From positions 248,001 through 312,000 of the forward strand of contig NZ_LYBV02000001.1 of assembly GCF_001660705.2 (NCBI RefSeq): a stretch of DNA of 64,000 nt, given 5' to 3'. The stretch is from Saccharicrinis aurantiacus. Lineage in GTDB: Bacteria; Bacteroidota; Bacteroidia; Bacteroidales; Marinilabiliaceae. The notes under the pieces were generated by a model. It was not told where the DNA came from, searched no databases, and saw only the letters and a program-made list of their open reading frames with translations. Positions 56,287 through 64,000 of the stretch are shown here, in pieces; positions within the stretch are counted from its first letter, which is position 1, and every line of letters begins with the position of its first letter. A program made the position numbers and the translations under genes.

Positions 56287-57135
56287 ATGGCAATTAAAGT
56301 AGGATGTTTTGCGTTAATTAACCCTTTTAGCAAACTCGATGCGCAGATCGACCAGATAAAGGAATGGGGCTTTTCAAGTGCCGATTTAACAGATAATTCG
56401 GACGGTGCTTGTTTAGGTGCCGAGTATGGATTTACCGCTTTGGCTAGCCTTGATGCCAATCCATTTGATGTAAAACGCATGTTCCAGGAGAGAGACCTGT
56501 CCTTATCAAGTATTTGTGCGCATGCCAATTTGTTAGATCCAACAGCTCCATCGCGCTATGGTACTGCACAATTAATTAAGGCGGTAAAAATGGCGGGTGC
56601 CATTGGAGTTAAGCATGTAATAACAGCAGAAGGAGATGCTAAAACACCATTTGGTAAGAACCTTACGGTATCAGAATCGATCTTTTCAATAACAGAAAAA
56701 TTATACGAACCCTTAAAGTTTGCCGAAGATTATGGCGTTAAAATTCTTTTAGAACCCCATGGTCATATTACTGATTCCGTTGATTTGATGAGTGATGTAC
56801 TAGATCGTTGTAACTCCGATGCTTTAGGTATTAACCTAGATACAGGTAACCTATGGTTAGGAGGAGGGGAATCCTTAGAAATGATTGAGAAACTAGGTTC
56901 TAAAATTGAACATGTACATTGGAAAGATCTGCCAGAGGAGATGATAGAGCAGAGAGGCAAAGTTTATGGTTGCGGCATGTCAGCTACCGCCTTGGGTGAT
57001 GGGGTCATCGATATCAAATCCATTTATCAGGCACTTGTAAAATCGGGGTTTGATGGTTATACAACCCTTGAAATTGCGGGTGAAGAAGCTGTTTTAAAAA
57101 GCTTTCAGTTTTTGAAAAATCTAGGTGCTATTTAA
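56287..57135 (+). CDS. Sugar phosphate isomerase/epimerase (xylose isomerase-like TIM barrel)
   Basis: This 282-residue TIM-barrel protein has no signal peptide. The family motifs are a His after strand 5 (KILLEPHGHITDSVDLM), ALGINLDTGNLWLGG and IEHVHWKDLPEE, and it ends with GYTTLEIAGEEA. Metal-binding residues Glu, Asp, His and Glu are arranged as in AP-endonuclease 2-type isomerases. It is likely cytosolic and may isomerise or cleave an oxidised sugar made by its neighbour. It lies 84 bases after the ThuA gene and 18 bases before the oxidoreductase gene. Confidence 0.88.
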   Translation: MAIKVGCFALINPFSKLDAQIDQIKEWGFSSADLTDNSDGACLGAEYGFTALASLDANPFDVKRMFQERDLSLSSICAHANLLDPTAPSRYGTAQLIKAVKMAGAIGVKHVITAEGDAKTPFGKNLTVSESIFSITEKLYEPLKFAEDYGVKILLEPHGHITDSVDLMSDVLDRCNSDALGINLDTGNLWLGGGESLEMIEKLGSKIEHVHWKDLPEEMIEQRGKVYGCGMSATALGDGVIDIKSIYQALVKSGFDGYTTLEIAGEEAVLKSFQFLKNLGAI

Positions 57136-57153
57136 TTATAAAGAACAATTGAT

Positions 57154-58536
57154 ATGACTATTAACGGAAAGAATATTTCAAGAAGAAATTTTATTAGAAA
57201 TACCGGAATTATTGCAGCAAGTACTGCGATAATTCCTTCAATTTTTAGTTCGTGTAATACAAAAAAGAAATCGATTAACGGAAAAGTTAACGTGGCTTCA
57301 ATCGGTGTTGGTGGCCGAGGAAGTAACCATGTTGTGGGAGTTCTAAAGTTGGCAGCTATTGCCCAATTGGTTGCTGTTTGCGATCCGTATGAAGATAGAA
57401 GAACAGTTAAAGCTCAAAAGGTAAATGAGTTTTATGCAAAGCAAAAAGGTTTAACATCTTATAAGGGATGTAAGGCATATAATCATTTTCAAGATGTTTT
57501 AGATAGAGAGGATGTGGATGCTGTTGTTATTTCAACACCCGACCATTGGCATGTGCCAATCGCTATTGCTGCTGCTAAAGCGGGAAAGCATGTATATCTT
57601 GAAAAACCAGTTGGACTTAGTATTCCGCAAGGTCAGAAACTGCGAGAGGCAATTAATGATAGTGGTGTAGTATTTCAATATGGCACGCAACAGCGTTCTG
57701 GTAAAAATTTTAGGCACGCCTGTGAACTTACGCGAAATGAAGTGATAGGTAAACTTGAGCGTATTGAAGCCTGGTGCGATAGTGGTAAAAATAATTTTGC
57801 ACCTATACCAACTGAAGCGGAAGCTATTCCTGCAGGGTTTGATTACGATTTATGGCAAGGGCCAGCATTAAAACGCCCGTATTCAAAAGTCAGGGCCTCA
57901 AATAAAGGCGCATGGTTTATTGATGATTATGCTATTGGTTTTGTAGCTGGATGGGGTGCACATCCTTTAGATATTGCTCAGTGGGGAAATAACACTGATG
58001 AAACTAGTCCAATAGAATACTCCGGTACAGGAAGTTTCTTTGCCGAGGATAACATTTTTAATACCATGAATTCTTGGGATATTCATGCAAAGTATGCCAA
58101 TGGGGTTGATATGCACTTTTGTAGTTACGATGTGGCCAAGCCTATTGTGAGCAAGTATAGACCTTTTATGGGACATGGAACCACATTTTTTGGCAGTAAA
58201 GGCTGGGTAAGTGTTGATAGAAAAGGAGTTCATGTTAGTAATTCCGAGTGGCTAAATCACCAATTTACGGAAGGTGATATTAGATTAGTTAAAAGTTCTG
58301 ATCATATGCGAAATTTTATTGAGGCCATTAAAAATGGGACGCCAACAGTTAGTCCTATTGAATCGGCTATTCGATCGGATACCATTAGCCATTTATGTGA
58401 TATTTTAGTGCGTTCAGGAGAGGGTTCGTTAAAATGGAATCCTGAAGCAGAGAGAATTGTAAATCCAACATCCAAAATTACTTCATTATTTACCAAAGAA
58501 AGCAGAAGTCCTTATGGGGATATTTTGAACGGATAA
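57154..58536 (+). CDS. Gfo/Idh/MocA oxidoreductase with Tat signal and lipobox
   Basis: This 460-residue NAD(P)-dependent sugar oxidoreductase starts with a twin-arginine signal (SRRNFIRNTGIIAAS), followed by a lipobox ending FSSC, so it should be folded with its cofactor in the cytosol and then anchored in the periplasm. The Rossmann domain is VASIGVGGRGSNHVVG, with VDAVVISTPDHWHVPIAIAA and the EKP motif YLEKPVGLSI. The substrate domain ends the protein. Family members oxidise glycosides at C3 or reduce/oxidise free sugars. The last gene of the operon, it is followed by a terminator. Confidence 0.9.
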   Translation: MTINGKNISRRNFIRNTGIIAASTAIIPSIFSSCNTKKKSINGKVNVASIGVGGRGSNHVVGVLKLAAIAQLVAVCDPYEDRRTVKAQKVNEFYAKQKGLTSYKGCKAYNHFQDVLDREDVDAVVISTPDHWHVPIAIAAAKAGKHVYLEKPVGLSIPQGQKLREAINDSGVVFQYGTQQRSGKNFRHACELTRNEVIGKLERIEAWCDSGKNNFAPIPTEAEAIPAGFDYDLWQGPALKRPYSKVRASNKGAWFIDDYAIGFVAGWGAHPLDIAQWGNNTDETSPIEYSGTGSFFAEDNIFNTMNSWDIHAKYANGVDMHFCSYDVAKPIVSKYRPFMGHGTTFFGSKGWVSVDRKGVHVSNSEWLNHQFTEGDIRLVKSSDHMRNFIEAIKNGTPTVSPIESAIRSDTISHLCDILVRSGEGSLKWNPEAERIVNPTSKITSLFTKESRSPYGDILNG

Positions 58537-58630
58537 TTGATAGAAATCAATGGCACAAAAGTTTTCGAAAAAACTATTGTTGTGCTTTTTCAAGCTAGTG
58601 CCATTTTTATCAAGCATAGTAAGGAAGGCA

Positions 58631-58674
58631 AAAAAAGAGGCTGAATCATTCTATATTGAGACAGCCTCTTTTTT
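58631..58674. terminator. Bidirectional terminator
   Basis: The 13-bp stem AAAAAAGAGGCTG (58631-58643) / CAGCCTCTTTTTT (58662-58674) lies between the convergent oxidoreductase and HMA genes. Confidence 0.88.
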
Positions 58675-58689
58675 CAATTTATATGGTAG

Positions 58690-58986
58690 TTACCCCTTCT
58701 TAGCTGGTACAACTTTAGTTTCGTAACCCAACTTTTCAAGTGCTTTTTTAAGCTTATCGCTATCGGTTTTATCGTCGCGGTATTTAATTTTAACCAATTT
58801 GGTAGGAATATCTACTTGAATAGACTTAACGCCTTTCTCGTAAGAAATATTCTTCATTATTTTTTCTTTACAATCGTGGCAATCAATACTGCACTCGTAA
58901 GTTACTTGTTTAACAGTTCCCTTTTCTTTTGCGCTTACAAGGTTAACGCTAAGTGTAAATAGTAATACTAATAGTAAATTTTTCAT
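58690..58986 (-). CDS. Secreted heavy-metal-associated (HMA) domain protein
   Basis: This 98-residue protein has a signal peptide ending LVSAK and an HMA ferredoxin-like domain with CxxC in SIDCHDCKEKIMKN (plus an upstream Cys, YECSID). The usual HMA site is MxCxxC; here it is shifted to CSIDCHDC, which gives three Cys. It should bind Cu(I) or another soft metal in the periplasm. It lies 42 bases after a TonB-dependent receptor gene on the same strand, so the two form a likely operon that delivers or detoxifies a metal. Confidence 0.88.
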   Translation of the reverse strand: MKNLLLVLLFTLSVNLVSAKEKGTVKQVTYECSIDCHDCKEKIMKNISYEKGVKSIQVDIPTKLVKIKYRDDKTDSDKLKKALEKLGYETKVVPAKKG

Positions 58987-59028
58987 TGATTTATTATTTT
59001 ATTAGTTATTATTTTAATGTCTTAAAGT

Positions 59029-61242
59029 CTATTTTCCAATAATATACTTAACGCCTACATAGGCCATTGCACCATATAAAGGAGCATAAATTCTGCTGGC
59101 ATCAAAATCAGACCCAAATGGACTATCCGCAGCAATAATAGCATTTTTTTGAGTGTAACTACCTAAATTCTCGCCTCCAACATAGAAACTCCAATTTTTA
59201 TAATTCTTGGTAATTTGAGCCAATAAAACCACATAGCTTTCTGATCTATCTTCGCGTTGATTTTCAATGGCATTATCTTGGGTTGATGGCAAACGCTGAT
59301 CGCCATTAAATTGCGCGGTAAAATCAAATTGCCATTTATCCATATTAGTTCGGTACGATGCCGAAATCAAGCCTTTGTATTTATTAGTAAACGGCGTTTC
59401 TTGCAATTCGCCATTAAAAGTACTTTGTACATCGTTATATCGGTAAGCAGCACTCAAGTCAAAGCGATTAAAGAGTTCGTAACTAGCTTCAATCTGGTAA
59501 ATATTTGAGAATGATTCTCCATTTAAGTTATAAAAATGTATCTCGTGTGTGTTCTGATCCATATCTACAATTAACTGATTCTGAAAATCGGTTCTATAAT
59601 ACTCAACACTTACATTAATATGCTTTTCACCCACAGGTATCTCGCTTACCATGCTTAGTCCATAATTCCAAGCCTCCTCTTGTTTTAAATTTTCATCAAA
59701 ATTAAAAGATTTTGAACTGGCCATGTATTTCGAGTTTTCACCAATAGCATCAGGTGTTCTGTAGCCCTTTCCGGCACTTGCTCTAAAGGTTATATGCTCC
59801 GTGGCATTGTATTTTGCATGAACACGCGGCGTTATAAAGCTACCGTGTAGCGTACTATAATCGTAACGCAAACCAGCTAAAAAAGAAAAGTTCTCACTCG
59901 GAATGTAGTTGTACTCTGCAAATACACCTGTGGTAGTTTCTTCATAACCCACATTATCTCTCGAACCATTGTAAATAGCATCATTATTATCGTACACCAC
60001 ACTTAAACCCGTGTTGTAGGTATGTCGTGTGTCGCCAATATACGATTGAAAAATAATGTTGGCATAAGCATTCTGTTGCAGCACATCATAAGTATCGTTA
60101 CCATAATACGAATTTCTATCAAAGTAATTGTACGAAAATATTGTACCCAAGCTGGTAGCCTCTCTATCGAATATATAACCATTTTTGGCATAAGCCGAAA
60201 AACGTTCCACATCAACATAAATACCATATAAATCGCTGTCGTTAAACGCGTAATTGTTATGATTGTATCCAACCTGTCCACCTTCTCTTTTTTCGTTGAG
60301 GTATGAAAAACCAAATTTAGAACTGAAGTGATCGCTATCGTAATTCCACTGATTCATAAAAGTGGTCATCTGCGACATCGGCTTATCCAAAAAGCCATCG
60401 TTATTCAAATCCATTTCGCGGAAATTGCCATTGGTATGTGCCATTATCGAGGTACTCCATTTCTCATTTAAATCAAAAGAATATCCAAAGTTTAGCTCCG
60501 CTTTGCCATCCAAATTCCCATAAGTGTAAACATGCAAACGTTCCTTACCATCAGGTTCTTTTAACTGAATATTTATCTGACCAGTGATTGATTCGTAGCC
60601 ATTTTTAACGGCTGCCGTTCCCTTCGAAACCTGCAAACCTTCCATCCATGTACCCGGAAAATATTCTAAACCAAATGCCGTTTCCGCCCCTCTTAGGGTA
60701 GGAATATTGCCCATGGCTATTTGCGAATAGCGACCCGATAATCCCAAAAGCTGAATTTGCTTCACGCCAGTAACGGCATCGGCAAAAGCCACATCAACCG
60801 AAGCATTTGTTTCAAAACTTTCCGATAAATTACAGCAAGCACAGCGTTCCAGCTCCTTACCCGATATATTCTGCACCATACGCGGACTAAGCTTTGAAAT
60901 ACTCTGTGCAGCCGTTCTGTGTGTTACCGTTACCTCTTCAATATCCGCACCCTGATTTAAATAAACCGTAATGGGTTTATGGCTATTAATTTCTAGCGTA
61001 TCGTTTTGGTAACCTACAAAACTAAAAACCAAAAGGTTTGTATTTTCAGGTGCATGTGGTACCTCAAATTTGCCATCAGCATTTGTAATTGAGCCCGTTG
61101 TACTACCCGCCCAATAAACGTTAACACCTATAAGTGGCAATTCTTTATTGTCTTTTTTCTCAAGTACCTTGCCTTTATAGTCTTCGGCATATACCGAAAA
61201 CGAAAAAAGTACAATACTCAATGTTATAATAGATTTAAGCAT
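59029..61242 (-). CDS. TonB-dependent outer-membrane receptor
   Basis: This 737-residue outer-membrane transporter has a signal peptide ending FSVYAED and an N-terminal carboxypeptidase-regulatory-like domain (about 23-105). A plug domain follows with ERCACCNLSESFETNASVDV (an AACCNLSESFETNASVD-type signature), and then a beta-barrel of about 22 strands that ends in an aromatic-rich tail. The Cys pair in the plug and the HMA gene 42 bases downstream suggest a metal or metallophore as ligand. It lacks a SusD partner, so it is not a glycan receptor. The gene upstream is a Cys-rich protein on the same strand, but a 326-base gap with a repeat separates them. Confidence 0.9.
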   Translation of the reverse strand: MLKSIITLSIVLFSFSVYAEDYKGKVLEKKDNKELPLIGVNVYWAGSTTGSITNADGKFEVPHAPENTNLLVFSFVGYQNDTLEINSHKPITVYLNQGADIEEVTVTHRTAAQSISKLSPRMVQNISGKELERCACCNLSESFETNASVDVAFADAVTGVKQIQLLGLSGRYSQIAMGNIPTLRGAETAFGLEYFPGTWMEGLQVSKGTAAVKNGYESITGQINIQLKEPDGKERLHVYTYGNLDGKAELNFGYSFDLNEKWSTSIMAHTNGNFREMDLNNDGFLDKPMSQMTTFMNQWNYDSDHFSSKFGFSYLNEKREGGQVGYNHNNYAFNDSDLYGIYVDVERFSAYAKNGYIFDREATSLGTIFSYNYFDRNSYYGNDTYDVLQQNAYANIIFQSYIGDTRHTYNTGLSVVYDNNDAIYNGSRDNVGYEETTTGVFAEYNYIPSENFSFLAGLRYDYSTLHGSFITPRVHAKYNATEHITFRASAGKGYRTPDAIGENSKYMASSKSFNFDENLKQEEAWNYGLSMVSEIPVGEKHINVSVEYYRTDFQNQLIVDMDQNTHEIHFYNLNGESFSNIYQIEASYELFNRFDLSAAYRYNDVQSTFNGELQETPFTNKYKGLISASYRTNMDKWQFDFTAQFNGDQRLPSTQDNAIENQREDRSESYVVLLAQITKNYKNWSFYVGGENLGSYTQKNAIIAADSPFGSDFDASRIYAPLYGAMAYVGVKYIIGK

Positions 61243-61568
61243 TTTGCTAATAAGTTTTATGTGGTTAAAATCTCCTCTGTTTTTAGAAACCTGTTAGGGG
61301 CTTCCCCTGTGGGGCGGGCTATCCGCTATATCTTTGTTTCGCCCAAAGGGCTCACAAAGGATGCCGCTTCTATCCCTAAGCCAAATCCCACTCTAATACC
61401 AACTATTACCATTAATAATTTTAAAATCACTTTACGGTAAAATCAGTGTAATACAGAAAAAAATAAATAGAATATCCCCTTCGCATAATTATATGCATAG
61501 GTTGTTATACCAACCATAGAAGTGTGTTGGTATTTCTGTAACACAGCACGTGTTACCTCATAAAATAA
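61243..61568. other. Intergenic region with a GC-rich palindromic element
   Basis: This gap of 326 bases lies between the Cys-rich gene and the receptor gene on the minus strand. It contains the element at 61296-61383 and AT-rich sequence; no gene is seen. Confidence 0.5.
61296..61383. repeat. GC-rich palindromic element (smaller member)
   Basis: It contains a small hairpin AGGGG-CTT-CCCCT (61296-61308), then CGGGCTATCC (61315-61324) and a hairpin in which ATCTTTGT (61330-61337) pairs with ACAAAGGAT (61354-61362), with one bulge, around GCCCAAAGGGC (61341-61351). It ends with CTATCCCTAA (61370-61379). The ends resemble those of 42185-42412. Confidence 0.5.
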
Positions 61569-62057
61569 TTAGCAGTAAACTTTAAATGTATTCAGGTAGG
61601 TTACCAAATCACGACCGTAAATCGGAATAGGTTTATGTTCCTTAAAATTGTAATACTGAGAATTGTTTTGAGTAACAATCTCGCTTCTTAATTCTAATTT
61701 AATATTCTCAAATGGCAATTCGAGAGTTGAAGGCTCAATAGCTATTTCCTCGTTAGAAAAAGAAAGAGGAATATCCAGCTTAGCCGTTTTGCTGTTAGTT
61801 TGGTGATCATCACAACACTTATCTTCTTCATGAACAGTACAGCAGTCAGCACACGTGTGTAAATCTTCGTGTATTTTATGATGTGCTGATTCAGAACAAC
61901 TCTCAGCCGTAGAATCTACATAAACGCTTACCACAACCTCGTTAGAGTATTGGCAAAAATGGTAATACATTACCATACCACTAGTACTTACTAAAAATAA
62001 GCCCAGCAATAAAAATGCAATACCTCGTTTTATTAAATTCTTAAAAGCCATATACAA
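61569..62057 (-). CDS. Cys/His-rich exported protein (HYC_CC_PP-like)
   Basis: This 162-residue protein has an N-terminal membrane helix or signal (IAFLLLGLFLVSTSGMVMYY) followed directly by HFCQYSNEV, then a Cys/His-rich segment CADCCTVHEEDKCCDDH at about 95-110. It ends HKPIPIYGRDLVTYLNTFKV. The pattern of a His-x-Cys near the helix, a double CC and a late Pro pair matches the small Bacteroidota group known as HYC_CC_PP proteins, found next to TonB-dependent receptors and metal genes. It probably binds a metal in the periplasm. Either the first Met or the Met two codons later may be the start. Confidence 0.7.
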   Translation of the reverse strand: MYMAFKNLIKRGIAFLLLGLFLVSTSGMVMYYHFCQYSNEVVVSVYVDSTAESCSESAHHKIHEDLHTCADCCTVHEEDKCCDDHQTNSKTAKLDIPLSFSNEEIAIEPSTLELPFENIKLELRSEIVTQNNSQYYNFKEHKPIPIYGRDLVTYLNTFKVYC

Positions 62058-62096
62058 ATATCCTAATTTTCAGCTTTGATTAGTGTTATCAACTTG

Positions 62097-62321
62097 TTAA
62101 TGTGATTTTGTTTTAGCGATTTCCCACTTTCGCGATTCGTATTTATGCGATTTTTTCACCTCCTGAAGTAATTCTGTTTTAGCTGAGCATCCTGAACATC
62201 CACCGCCACAGCTCAAACTAGTTTTGCTTATAAAGCTGTTATAAATAACTTTTCCAAACGAAATAGCTACGTAAATAAAGGCTCCTAAAACACTAATTCC
62301 GGTTAATATATCTTGTATCAT
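62097..62321 (-). CDS. FeoB-associated Cys-rich membrane protein
   Basis: This 74-residue protein has one N-terminal membrane helix (about residues 8-27) and a Cys cluster CGGGCSGCSAKTELLQEV. That is the hallmark of the small proteins encoded after FeoB in Bacteroidota. The frame is open further upstream, to 62417, inside feoB, but ATG 62321 lies 2 bases after the feoB stop codon, which fits translational coupling. It probably accepts or shields the Fe(II) that FeoB brings in. Confidence 0.88.
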   Translation of the reverse strand: MIQDILTGISVLGAFIYVAISFGKVIYNSFISKTSLSCGGGCSGCSAKTELLQEVKKSHKYESRKWEIAKTKSH

Positions 62322-62323
62322 AA

Positions 62324-64000
62324 CTATAGTATTAAACTTCCTATTTGATAAACGGCAAACGACATTAACCATGCCAAGCCTGTGGTGTATACTACTGTAA
62401 ATATGGCCCATTTCCACGAGCCTGATTCTCGTTTAATTGTAGCAATAACACCAATACAAGGGAAGTAGATTAAGATAAAAACTAAGAAACTAAAAATAAC
62501 GATAGGAGTAAATGTTTTACTGCCATCTGCATTTTCGGCATTCTTAATATTAGTGGTTAGTGAGTTGGTCTCATCATCTGCATCAGCTTGGTAAATTACA
62601 GCCATGGTACTTATTACCACTTCTTTTGCTGCCACACCGCTGAGTATGCTAACCCCAATTTTCCAGTCAAACCCTAACGGACGAATGGTTGGTTCAATAA
62701 ACTTTCCAATTCTACCAATATACGAATGCGCTTGTCTCTCAAGCGTAATGCGTTTGTTTATTTCGTTAACTTGCTTGCTGTGTTCTAAAGTAAAACTGTT
62801 AATATCACTTTCTTGTTCATTATAGTTTACCTCTTTCTCAAAATGATTATTCAATTCTGTTTTTTGAGCCTCAAAATCCTCAGAGAAAACTACATCTTTA
62901 GGATAATTGTGCAAAAACCAAATAATAATTGAGGCAACCATAATTATGCTACCTACTTTTTTGAGGTATTGGCCACCTTTATTCCACATGTGCTTAATGG
63001 TACTTTTTAAAGTAGGCATTCTGTAAGGAGGTAATTCCATTACAAACGGAACGTCCTTCTCGCGAAATAAAAATCGTCTGAAAATATTTGCCATTATAAT
63101 GGCTAGTAAAATGCCAAGTCCGTATATGGCAAATAATAAAGTACCAGAATGTTCAGGGAAGAACGCTGCCAAAAACAATATGTAAACTGGTAGTCTTGCA
63201 CTACAACTCATAAATGGGTTTATCAAAATTGTAATCAACCTGTTGCTTTTATCTTCAATAGTACGGGTTGCCATAATGGCTGGCACATTACAACCAAATC
63301 CCATTATTAATGGGATGAAAGATTTGCCATGCAAGCCCATTTTATGCATGAGTTTATCCATAATAAAGGCGGCTCGCGACATATAACCAGAATCCTCCAT
63401 AAAGGATATGAAGAAAAACAGAATGAGTATGTTGGGAAGGAAAACAACTACACCGCCCATACCACTTATTACGCCATCAACCAGTAAGCTTTTAAACGAG
63501 CCATCGGGCATAATGCCGTTTAGCAAGTTCATTAAGGATTCAACACCTAACTCAATCCAATTCATTGGATATTGCCCCAAAGTAAAGGTACTCTGAAACA
63601 TGAGCCACATAAAGAATAAAAATATAGGAAAACCCCATAGTTTATGAGTTAAGAAAGCATCAATTAGTTCTGACCTGCGAACCCTTGTTTTAGAGCTTTC
63701 TTGATAAGTTTCTTTTAAAGCACCTGCAATAAAACCATATTTGGCATCTGTAATAATAGTTTCCGAAGTGTCGTTATATTCCTCTTCAATATCTTTAATA
63801 ACCTTTTCAGTAATCTCCTTAAGGTGACTATTTATAGGTTGATTTAAATACTTTCCATATAGTTCTTTATCGCGTTCGAGCAATTTAATAGCTAAAAATC
63901 GATGCGATATGTTGTTTGGTATATTTCCACTAAGCTGAAATTCTTGGCTTAGTTTTTCAATGGCACCTTCAATTGTTCTACCATAGTTAATTCTAACATG
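62324..64000 (-). CDS. feoB: Ferrous iron transporter FeoB (C-terminal part, truncated by window edge)
   Basis: The frame is open beyond 64000 and reads INYGRTIEGAIEKLSQEFQL at its visible start, the helical region after the G domain. Only the membrane half is therefore seen, with the GTPase domain beyond the window. Core motifs are GFGCNVPAIMATRTIED, NPFMSCSARLPVYILFLAAF and FPCIGVIATIKRES. An insertion of about 65 charged residues (VVFSEDFEAQKTEL to HSYIGRIGK) separates the two core parts. FeoB imports Fe(II) across the inner membrane. The Cys-rich FeoB-associated gene follows after 2 bases. Confidence 0.95.
   Translation of the reverse strand, partial: HVRINYGRTIEGAIEKLSQEFQLSGNIPNNISHRFLAIKLLERDKELYGKYLNQPINSHLKEITEKVIKDIEEEYNDTSETIITDAKYGFIAGALKETYQESSKTRVRRSELIDAFLTHKLWGFPIFLFFMWLMFQSTFTLGQYPMNWIELGVESLMNLLNGIMPDGSFKSLLVDGVISGMGGVVVFLPNILILFFFISFMEDSGYMSRAAFIMDKLMHKMGLHGKSFIPLIMGFGCNVPAIMATRTIEDKSNRLITILINPFMSCSARLPVYILFLAAFFPEHSGTLLFAIYGLGILLAIIMANIFRRFLFREKDVPFVMELPPYRMPTLKSTIKHMWNKGGQYLKKVGSIIMVASIIIWFLHNYPKDVVFSEDFEAQKTELNNHFEKEVNYNEQESDINSFTLEHSKQVNEINKRITLERQAHSYIGRIGKFIEPTIRPLGFDWKIGVSILSGVAAKEVVISTMAVIYQADADDETNSLTTNIKNAENADGSKTFTPIVIFSFLVFILIYFPCIGVIATIKRESGSWKWAIFTVVYTTGLAWLMSFAVYQIGSLIL

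Noticed and set aside
59029-61242. The TonB receptor as SusC of a glycan locus
   Set aside because: There is no SusD gene, and the neighbours are metal genes.

Overview
The window looks like a low-GC Bacteroidota chromosome, most likely a free-living Bacteroidales/Marinilabiliales-type bacterium. The evidence is a type IX secretion (T9SS) C-terminal sorting domain, Bacteroidota promoter boxes (TTTG-N18/20-TAnnTTTG), a TonB-dependent receptor with an N-terminal carboxypeptidase-regulatory-like domain, many lipoproteins with short leader peptides, DUF4293 and DUF1573 proteins, a V-type ATPase of the compact bacterial type, and an archaeal/eukaryal-type ProS. I see no rRNA, tRNA, CRISPR array, prophage or insertion sequence.

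Layout. 1-874: start of a cobalamin-binding radical SAM gene that runs off the left edge. 1196-6814: tripartite RND efflux operon (adaptor, pump, outer-membrane factor) closed by a strong terminator. 7150-13416: a second RND operon in another order (TolC, adaptor, pump) that continues into a PII-like protein and a DUF2892 membrane protein. 13616-18750: a lipoprotein, a PepD dipeptidase, a SirB1/transglutaminase-like protein, a uridine phosphorylase-type enzyme and DUF4293. 19142-26714: seven-gene V-type ATPase operon (E, DUF2764, A, B, D, I, K); its K subunit carries all five residues known to bind Na+ in Enterococcus hirae NtpK. 27602-43403: housekeeping and surface genes (SF1 helicase, DUF1573 protein, lipoamide dehydrogenase, FadL-type porin with a Gly/Tyr/Pro-repeat lipoprotein, ProS, PepT, peroxiredoxin, PabB, TilS, a lipoprotein). 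43477-49500: two MnmA paralogues flanking a nucleoside kinase, DUF2752 and TM2 proteins, then an RluA-type pseudouridine synthase whose coding frame extends upstream of any ordinary start codon. 49550-49821: 82-bp tandem repeats. 50155-58536: a carbohydrate-type locus with a secreted T9SS beta-propeller protein, an AraC regulator, a ThuA/DUF6807 fusion, a sugar isomerase/epimerase and a Tat-exported lipoprotein oxidoreductase. 58690-64000: a metal locus on the minus strand (FeoB, FeoB-associated Cys-rich protein, a Cys/His-rich HYC_CC_PP-like protein, a TonB-dependent receptor and a secreted HMA protein).

How the parts work together. The two RND systems export compounds across both membranes; the second may be under PII-like control. 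The V-ATPase probably couples ATP to Na+ movement. The 50-58 kb locus fits uptake and oxidation of a glycan or glycoside, possibly by 3-keto chemistry. The right end handles iron and probably copper. The observations most worth following are the RND/PII-like/DUF2892 operon, the glycan-oxidation locus, the Na+ ligand set, the RluA start and the tandem repeats. All functions are read from sequence alone; no database search was run.
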